Source: Bombyx mori (taxonomy: Eukaryota > Arthropoda > Insecta > Lepidoptera > Bombycidae). From it: a stretch of 64,000 nucleotides of DNA. The first letter of the stretch is position 1. The number at the start of each line of letters is the position of its first letter. The DNA is taken from contig NC_085112.1 in assembly GCF_030269925.1 (NCBI RefSeq), positions 13,269,501 to 13,333,500 on the forward strand, written 5' to 3'. The notes under the pieces are model-generated. The model saw only the letters and a list, made by a program, of their open reading frames with translations, was not told the origin of the DNA and did no database searches. Made by a program: the position numbers and the translations under genes. Of this stretch, positions 57,183 to 64,000 are shown piece after piece.

Positions 57183-59339
57183 ATGAAAGTGCTTTTCTTA
57201 TTTATTGTTTGTAAGTATCAAAATACTATACCACATATTTCTCATCAGCTTGTATTAAAACATTATCTAGGTATAAATAGGCTTGAAGTTCTAAAATCTG
57301 TTTTATATTTTATTACCAATGTTAAAAACCTAAGCGTGGCATTGTATCATAAAGTAAATACAGTGTTATCGTTATACTATTATATAGTATTTCCTTATTA
57401 GATTTCTGATAAAAATGTTTCTTTTAATATCATCTCGAGTTTGTTTATCCATTTTTAAGTTTTCGACCTTACAAATGATTTTTAATGTTGTAAAAGTTGT
57501 CGCTATTAAAATATATGTATTTGCATAGCCTAGTATAGTCTATGAAAATGTTTTCGATACGTCTATATAGTATCTCAGATATGTTTATTTAGATTTATCT
57601 CAAGAACTAACACATATTGATTTCATTGTGGTGATGAAATACGATAGATCATATATTATTAAGTATTTTAATATTGTTGGCAAGCCAATTCGCGTTATAC
57701 ATTGCACGCGATTAAAATTTAAATTCTATACAACGCCGCGATAATATTGTTTTTAAATTTGCATAGTTATATTGAAAAAAATATACTATAGGTTTTAATA
57801 AGTAATTCAATGTACGGTGGTTTTGTAATTAGATAAATGACTTATTAACTGAAAAACAAAATGCAAACATTAAAATAATTGTACCTGTATATTCTTGATA
57901 CGTATTTTGAATTAAACACAAAATAAGTGTTACAAGCAAATTAACATAGTAACTGACCTCATTTATTCTGCAGGTTCATATCATTAAATTTCAAAATAGT
58001 ACCCGCATATGCATCAAAACTAGCAACTGTTGAAATACAAACTGTTGAAATACACGTTAGGTAGCTTTTGAGTTTGGAATAAACTTACAAATCTAATACT
58101 TATTGCTTAAAATTTGTGGACTATACACTATATAGAAATTGGCCACTGTGTTTTGATGAGCTCATAGTTGGCTTTATCAGAATGCTCAAACTTACCCAAA
58201 AAACAATGAAGAGGATTACACGGAGATTCCCTGCGTGATTTAATCATTAATAGATTCGTAGGAGAAACATGGTAACCGACATAGCCCGAAGGATTGCGAG
58301 GTTAAAGTGGCAGTGGGCAGGCAACGCATATTGCGTTGAAGCTAAAGAGCTCTCGTGTGACGACCAAGCATCAGAAAGGAGAATGGGTAGCCACAAGTTA
58401 GATCGACTTGTAAAAGGTCGCGAGAACCCACTGGATGCAAACGCGCAGACGGTTGCACTTTGACTAATCTTTAGGAAGACCTATCTCCAGCACTGGACTT
58501 CTGTAGGTTGATAATGGACTATGTCGGGATTTAAATCCTTAATTAAGACTATAAGGCCTATAACATACAGCCCAGTGGGACCTCCCATATATAGGTAAAC
58601 TTGACATATAGATTGCCTCTGGTTCGAAACCGAATTTTAAAGGGTGGGGCTTACTGAAAAACAATCGTGAGTTTGTTTTCACGTTTTTGTTCAAGGATGG
58701 TATCGTGATGTCTGTCATCATCATCATCATCAGCCTTTATCTGCCCACTGCTGGACATAGGCCTTCCCCAATGCCTTCCACATAATGCGGTCCTCCGCCT
58801 CCCGCATCCAACGACTTCCCGCCGTGCGCACTAAGTCGTCAGTCCACCTAGTTGGAGGACGCCCCACGCTCCTGGTACCCATCCGTGGCCTCCATTCGAG
58901 GACTTTCCTCCCCCACCTGGCGTCGCTGGCTCGACAGATGTGACCGGCCTATTGTCACTTCAGCCTGCTAACTTTGAGAGCTATGTCGTCGACTTTGGTT
59001 CTCCGTCGAATTTCTTCGTTGCGGATTTTGTCCCTTAGAGAAATACCGAGCATAGCTCTCTCCATCGCCCACTGTGCAACTCTTAACTTATGGTGATGTC
59101 TGTGAAATTCTCTAATAAGTTAATACCAGGATACTACTCGTTTTTTTAACTACAGCATACAAACCATTTCTTACAGTATTCGTCGCGGTGTCTTCGGACA
59201 TGGCGGGCGAATGTAACATGTCAGCTTTTTACTTGGAGCTCGGCTGTACTCCTATCCCGAGCGTGGACAACACGACAATATGCCCAGACGCGTTCAAATG
59301 TCCAGATCTACATCCAGACCCAACGATGTGTTACTATAG
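57183..59339 (+). CDS. Small secreted cysteine-rich protein, first two exons (partial)
   Basis: Exon 1 (57183-57210) and exon 2 (59177-59339) join in phase 1. The product opens with a signal peptide (MKVLFLFIVLFVAVSS) and continues GECNMSAFYLELGCTPIP, then CPDAFKCPDLHPDPTMCYYR. The cysteine spacing C-x10-C-x10-C-x5-C-x9-C and the closing CYYR resemble insect single-domain von Willebrand factor C-like proteins, many of them made in immunity or in gland secretions. That placement is tentative. The donor at 59340 implies at least one more exon in phase 2, which I could not find before the window end. Intron 1 has no recognised feature. Confidence 0.68.
58240..58500 (+). mobile_element. Degenerate RTE-type LINE 3' coding end
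   Basis: GGTTAAAGTGGCAGTGGGCA (LKWQWAG) and GGTCGCGAGAACCCACTGGA followed by CAGCACTGGACTTCTGTAGG resemble the last part of RTE polyproteins (RWQWAGH...), with stops and shifts. Confidence 0.6.
58716..59095 (-). mobile_element. RTE-type LINE 3' end
   Basis: The (CATCAT) run at 58717-58731 is the complement of the RTE ATG-repeat tail. Then come GCCCACTGCTGGACATAGGC and CGCATCCAACGACTTCCCGC, and coding sense on the minus strand (GRPPTRWTDDL, RWMREAEDRIMW-like). It is 5'-truncated near 59095 and sits inside the intron of the cysteine-rich gene. Confidence 0.82.
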
Positions 59340-60059
59340 GTAAGTTTTTAGTTAAGTTCAAAATATATTTTGCACTAATATTCTTCTGATTCGGAAACCG
59401 TGATTGAGAATGATAAAAACTAAAGCAGCGGTTTTATTGAGTAACCGCGCTGCCGATATAACAATGAATTTTAAACAGCTAACACGTTCAAAACTAAATC
59501 GATAATTGGCAAATAAAAATATTGTTTTTTTTATCAGATTTGCTCCGCGGTTTTGCGCGTAGGTATTTTGTTTCTAAATCATGAATAGAGCACGTTACGC
59601 TTTTTCCGAAACAAAGAATCAGATATACTTGGGTCGCGGTCTGATCCTTAGACTACGAATCGATCAGTAAATCCTTCGGTACATAAAATTTGCAGATCAG
59701 CGAACACGCTTTTGGGTTTATTACAGCTGACCATTCATTATTTACCATTACAAAACGTATCTTATTTGTTAATTCAATAGATTCTCTTTTCGAGTAGCAA
59801 ACATCCAAACATACAGTTAGTATAGATGACGAATATTTGTAAACAATGGCAGCAGCGACTGATCATCCGTCTCGTTGGTGAGTCATTGCAACCTCGAAGG
59901 AATATGACCGAGAGCAAGTTTTTTGCATAAACAAGGAGTTTGGTTACAAAACACGAGGCTTGACCTCCGCGGCGACGGTCAGGATTCAACCTTCGACTGA
60001 GTTACGAGAAACGTTGGCTTCTTTTGGTAATTTGTCGAATTTCTTTCGCGCATTAATCC

Positions 60060-60235
60060 CCTCAGACACTGTCCACTGAGTTTCTCACCGGATTTTCTCA
60101 GTGGGTTGCGATTCCGATCCGGTTTTAGGTTCTGCGAAGCACTGCTCTAGCTAGGGCTAGTGTTAGCAAATTCGTTAGGTTGAAGCCGCAAGAGCTCACC
60201 TACTCGCTTGATGAATCCAGCATGACTCGTTTAGG
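60060..60235 (+). mobile_element. Jockey-type LINE 3'UTR fragment
   Basis: TTTTCTCAGTGGGTTGCGAT, GTTCTGCGAAGCACTGCTCT and AGAGCTCACCTACTCGCTTG match the LINE 3'UTR. Confidence 0.78.
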
Positions 60236-60242
60236 TCACTTA

Positions 60243-60355
60243 CGGTAGGCAGCGGTAGGGCTCTACCTCAAGCATTGCTGAAGTCTATGGGCGACGGTAA
60301 CCACTCACCATCAGGTGGGTCGTATGCTCGTCTGCCTACACGGGCAATAAAAAAA
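60243..60355 (+). mobile_element. CR1-type LINE 3' tail
   Basis: GGTAGGCAGCGGTAGGGCTC, GGGCGACGGTAACCACTCAC and ACGGGCAATAAAAAA. It starts within ten bases of the end of the preceding fragment. Confidence 0.85.
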
Positions 60356-60744
60356 ACTAGAATTTATAAAAAAAGCTGATTAATTGGATTTTTTTGTTTT
60401 CATTTGTTGAGTAATTGAGTCCTGCTTCATTGAACTTCGCCTTTCCAACGCTTTGTTTTCAACGGAGCATTAAATATTACTTTTTTTTTCGGTAAACAAA
60501 GCTTATTCGCGCAGTACAGTGACCTTGAAAACAAATACTGGTATAATAATAATGACCTAGTAGTGGTCATCAAGTGTTGGAAATTTTAGCATCATTAAGG
60601 CTTACTTCACCACTAAGAACTAGAATCATTTTATGTGTTACATTTTATTTTTTGTTTTGCTACTGATTTTGACTATTACCAAAAAAGTTATATTGAAATC
60701 TGAAGAGACTGCTCGGTACGGTCGACAGGCCTAATGCTTTTTTT

Positions 60745-60995
60745 GCCTACCTATGCTAGTAACCTCGAGAGGTTATGTTAGCTTTACTGAACGCTTAGGC
60801 GAGCTCAGCCTGACGAATTTGATAGCCCTAGCAAGAGCAGTTGATGCGCTAAGCATCTACGACAGGTCGGGATCGCGACCCGCTTAAAAGATCCGACGAA
60901 AACTCAGTGGGCTGTGTCTGCGGGTTAATTTTCACGACGGACCCATCGTCGCATTCGACGGGTTCGACAAGAACAATGACCGATGCTTGGAATGC
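60745..60995 (-). mobile_element. Jockey-type LINE 3'UTR fragment
   Basis: GTAACCTCGAGAGGTTATGT, GCATCTACGACAGGTCGGGA and GCATTCGACGGGTTCGACAA match the minus-strand copies at 32385 and 43200-43480. Confidence 0.65.
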
Positions 60996-61487
60996 CTAAA
61001 AGCTCCAAGATCGGTCTTAAATGTTGCTGTTTGCAACTTGTATATATGCAAGTTTATTTTGAAAATGTCGTTAGCGAGATGAATCTCTTGCTTGAAAGCA
61101 TCTGTCAAATAACTTGTGTACTAAGGATGGATACCGCCATACCCATAGTTCGTAATATTCTTTCGCGTCGGATGAATTGCAAATTTAATGAATTTTATTG
61201 TAGGTACAACACGATTCTGTAACTCAACTGTGGAATTCTTTTCATGAACTGCCTATTCACGTGAGACGAATAAATGTTACAAATATAGAAGCTTGCTATG
61301 CCATGCCTATTTAGATGCAAGCGCGTGTCTTTTAAGAGACGTAATTTATTATTAATTCATGTTTACCAACATGAGCTCGTGCAAATATGGAACCGATGTA
61401 TTATAACAATAAGGCGATGCAAGCAATAACTGATGTCATAATGGATCGTAATGCTGCTGACTACACGTTTATAAATAAGAACGGAAG

Positions 61488-61520
61488 TTGTCGTGGCCTA
61501 AAGGATAAGACGCCCGATGT
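61488..61520 (+). mobile_element. Bm1-type SINE, head only
   Basis: GTCGTGGCCTAAAGGATAAG ACGCCCGATG is the tRNA-like A-box end of Bm1. It stops after about 30 bases, next to another repeat. Confidence 0.6.
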
Positions 61521-61539
61521 AATTATATTTATACAGTAT

Positions 61540-61760
61540 ACTAGCGACCCGCCCTCGCTTCGCTTCGGAAACTGTAATTTATTATTGATTTCTCTCTTTA
61601 ATGGATGATAATATACATATAAACCTTCCTCTTCAATCACTTTATCTATTAAAAAAAACCGCATCAAAATCCGTTGCGTAGTTTTAAAGATTTAAGCATA
61701 CATAGGGACAGACAGATATAGGGACAGAGAAAGCGACTTTGTTTTATACTATGTAGTGAT
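61540..61760 (+). mobile_element. Dispersed repeat starting ACTAGCGACCCGCC
   Basis: It starts ACTAGCGACCCGCCCTCGCT and ends with GGGACAGAGAAAGCGACTTT and ATGTAGTGAT. It resembles the ACTAG-type repeats in plan (AAAATCCGTTGCGTAGTTTT corresponds to the 'rate of the argument' position), but the sequence differs. Confidence 0.5.
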
Positions 61761-61789
61761 ACTACCTGAAAGTATTTAGAGTAATAAAG

Positions 61790-61975
61790 CCCACTGAGTT
61801 TCTCGCCGGATCTTCTCAGTGGGACGCGTTTTCAATACGGCGTTAGATTCTGCGAGGGACGGCTCTTGCTAGGATTCGTGTTAGCAACATTGTCAAGTTT
61901 GAGCCCCGTGAGCTCACCTACTAGCCCGGTGACGCTGATGTGGTCTCTTTAGACCATCAGCTTAGGTAGAAAAAA
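61790..61975 (+). mobile_element. Jockey-type LINE 3'UTR fragment
   Basis: CTCGCCGGATCTTCTCAGTG, GTTAGATTCTGCGAGGGACG and GAGCCCCGTGAGCTCACCTA, ending in GACCATCAGCTTAGG and poly(A). Confidence 0.8.
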
Positions 61976-62029
61976 AAGGGCAATCATCAGAAATTCAATT
62001 TCTGATAAATGAAATTTCTGATTATTGTG

Positions 62030-62155
62030 ATTTTTTTTATTGTACTACGTAGATGATTGGACGAGCTTTCTGCCCACCTGGTATTAATTGTTCATCAGAG
62101 CCTATAGACATTAACAATGTAAATACTGCCAATCATGTCGCGACATGAGTTCTTA
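62030..62155 (-). mobile_element. Bm1-type SINE 3' fragment
   Basis: GATGATTGGACGAGCTTTCT, CCCACCTGGTATTAATTGTT and AGCCTATAGACATTAACAAT are diverged minus-strand Bm1. Confidence 0.65.
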
Positions 62156-62221
62156 GTGTCATTTTTACAGTACATCACACTTTACATCACATTTTATATC
62201 GTACTTACAATAATTACATTC

Positions 62222-62510
62222 TGAAGTCGTCTTGGCCTAAATGATAAGACGTCCGGTGCATTAGTATCTAGCGATGCAAGGTGTTCGAATCTCGCTGGTA
62301 AGTACTAATTTTTCTAATGAAATACGTACTTAACAAATGTTCACGATTGACTTCCACGGTGAAGGAATAACATCGTATAATAAAAATCAAACCCGCAAAA
62401 TTATAATTTGCGTCATTACTGGTGGTAGCACCTCTTGCGATAAAAATAGGCTGGGTGGTGGTATCTACCAACCAGTACGGACTCATATTTACCACTAGTG
62501 TAAAACCGTT
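62222..62510 (+). mobile_element. Bm1-type SINE, 5' half
   Basis: The head (GAAGTCGTCTTGGCCTAAAT and B box GTTCGAATCTC) is followed by the body to GCACCTCTTG; the 3' end is missing. Confidence 0.85.
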
Positions 62511-62855
62511 TTTATTGTAATTATATTTTTTCGAGATCACGGACGCCTAAGGTTTGATTTGCCGACACTTGAATATGTGTATAGCGCTGAATGCCAACGA
62601 TTTTTCTATGAAAACAAGTAACTTTTATATTTCATATCACACAGAACGAACTAACAGTATCTTGACTATCTATCTTACCAAACGGTAGCTTATTTAGATA
62701 GTAGATAAGAAAATCCCAGGTGTTAAAAATGTAAATATTTAAATTATTCATAATTGATAGACAGTAACTCAACTGGTTCTAATGTTGCAAATGAATCACG
62801 GGAGTCGATGACCAATCACCATCGACCGGACTATAAGTTTATTTACCTTCAAATC

Positions 62856-63670
62856 GACTTTTTGGCGGGAACGCGAGGAGTGAAGTTGTGTGATTTGTTT
62901 TGTTTTGTCTATTTAGTGTTTCTTTACATTTAAATGTGTAATAATGGTGGTTTATTAACTATGTAGTATCTTTGAAAGTGCAAAAAGGTGGGAAAATAAA
63001 ACAAAGCCGCTGTACGTAACTTTTTATTTTTTTATTGCTTAGATGGGTGGACGAGCTCACAGCCCACCTGGTGTTAAGTGGTTACTGGAGCCCATAGACA
63101 TCCACAACGTAAATGCGCCACCCACCTTGAGATACAAGTTCTAAGGTCTCAAGTATAGTTACAACGGCTGCCCCACCCTTCAAACCGAAACGCATTACTG
63201 CTTCACGGCAGAAATAGGCAGGGTGGTGGTACCCACCCGCACGGACTCAGAAGAGGTCCTACCACCAGTTATTACGCAAATTATAATTTTGCGGGTTTGA
63301 TTTTTATTACACGATGTTATTCCTTCACCGTGGAAGTCAATCGTGAACATTTGTTGAGTACGTATTTCATTTGAAAAATTGGTACCCGCCTGCGGGATTT
63401 GAACACCGTTGCATCGCTTCAACACGAATGCACCGGACGTCTTATCCGTTAGGCCACGACGACTACAATACGACTTCTCGAGATCCTACAAAAAGTCCAC
63501 TGAAAATATCTCAGGAAATGATCATTATTATACTAAGATTATTTTTCATCCTATATCATCTCATCTCATCTCATTTCATTAATTTCACTCCATAATGTCA
63601 TTTTTCATAAAAATAAGAATATAAATTAAAATAAGACTTGACCCAAAGGTCTTAGTTACCTGGTCATAAA
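62856..63670 (+). repeat. Dispersed repeat family of 17373-17755, copy interrupted by Bm1
   Basis: The left part (62856-63020) and right part (63475-63670) match 17373-17520 and 17535-17755 in order. A Bm1 SINE lies exactly between them. Confidence 0.8.
63028..63467 (-). mobile_element. Bm1-type SINE, full length, nested in another repeat
   Basis: From TTATTGCTTAGATGGGTGGA to GGCCACGACGACT it is a complete minus-strand Bm1, with few differences from 55655-56107. Confidence 0.93.
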
Positions 63671-63779
63671 AAAACCAATCAACTTTCGTACTATACGATC
63701 ACGATATTTATAATAATAAATACTCGTAACAATAATAATAATAATAAAAAATATCTAGAAACAAATCACGCATGGTAAT

Positions 63780-63985
63780 CCGGCCCCAAAATAGGATTCC
63801 CTGTGTTATGGGTACCAGAGACTGACTTACATACTTTTACGTTTAAATATGTAGATAATAAACATCCAGACAAAGAGTAAACAAATCTGTTTATCACACG
63901 AATGTTTGCCTGATGTGGGAATCGAACCCACGAGTCTCGTCACAACAGTCAGACTATTGCACTAGTGAGTCGGTCCGAGACATCT
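63780..63985 (-). mobile_element. tRNA-derived SINE (moth type)
   Basis: On the minus strand it has a tRNA-like head (CCGACTCACTAGTGCAATAG) with a B box (GGGTTCGATTCCCAC) at about 63919-63934. The body has CAGTCTCTGGTACCCATAAC and AGGGAATCCTATTTTGGGGC. Confidence 0.7.
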
Positions 63986-64000
63986 ATGGCACTGTCACTC

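Noticed and set aside
63905..63985. tRNA gene on the minus strand
   Set aside because: Same reasoning; it is the head of a SINE.

Overview
The window is moth nuclear DNA, most probably from a silkmoth (Bombyx). It is AT-rich, its genes are split by introns, and it carries many Bm1-type tRNA-derived SINEs, CR1/Jockey and RTE LINE fragments, small inverted-repeat transposons, a mariner remnant and a solo LTR. No bacterial, organellar or CRISPR-like feature was seen.

Layout. 1-2700: the 5' part of an apparently intact RTE-clade retrotransposon (minus strand, leaving the window at the left edge). 2757-5013: a 5'-truncated CR1-type LINE with a long reverse transcriptase ORF. About 5038-5303: a tRNA-derived SINE. 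8042-19126: the last seven coding exons of the CCR4-NOT deadenylase catalytic subunit (CNOT6, twin in flies; plus strand), with all four recognisable catalytic motifs. A PIF/Harbinger remnant sits in its last intron. 19127-28000: long 3' flank or 3'UTR with a solo LTR, three inverted-repeat elements and a Bm1 SINE. 28130-29587: mitochondrial ribosomal protein gene mRpS24 (minus strand, four exons). 30510-34702: an unfamiliar secreted protein with three cysteine-rich modules, each ending in an LDL-receptor class A repeat (plus strand, five exons). 36088-42131 and 46186-53878: two tandem paralogues of a DM9-repeat (DUF3421) protein with identical exon phases and Pro/Gly/His/Tyr-rich N-termini. 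Between them a Jockey-type LINE (43172-45135) is inserted, with a clean 12-bp target duplication, inside the 3' end of another LINE. 57183-59339: the first two exons of a small secreted cysteine-rich protein that continues beyond what could be found. The rest, to 64000, is transposon debris.

The genes do not form an operon-like unit: an mRNA decay enzyme, a mitoribosomal protein and three kinds of lineage-variable genes lie next to each other. Two places look least ordinary. One is the last intron of the second DM9 gene, which holds two almost identical 474-bp direct repeats and a 21-bp minisatellite present in both orientations, able in principle to form a long hairpin RNA. The other is a block shared by the second introns of both DM9 paralogues. 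The modular LDLa protein is the best candidate for a poorly described gene. Exon limits were set by reading frame, splice-site consensus and phase; nothing was confirmed by transcript or database search.
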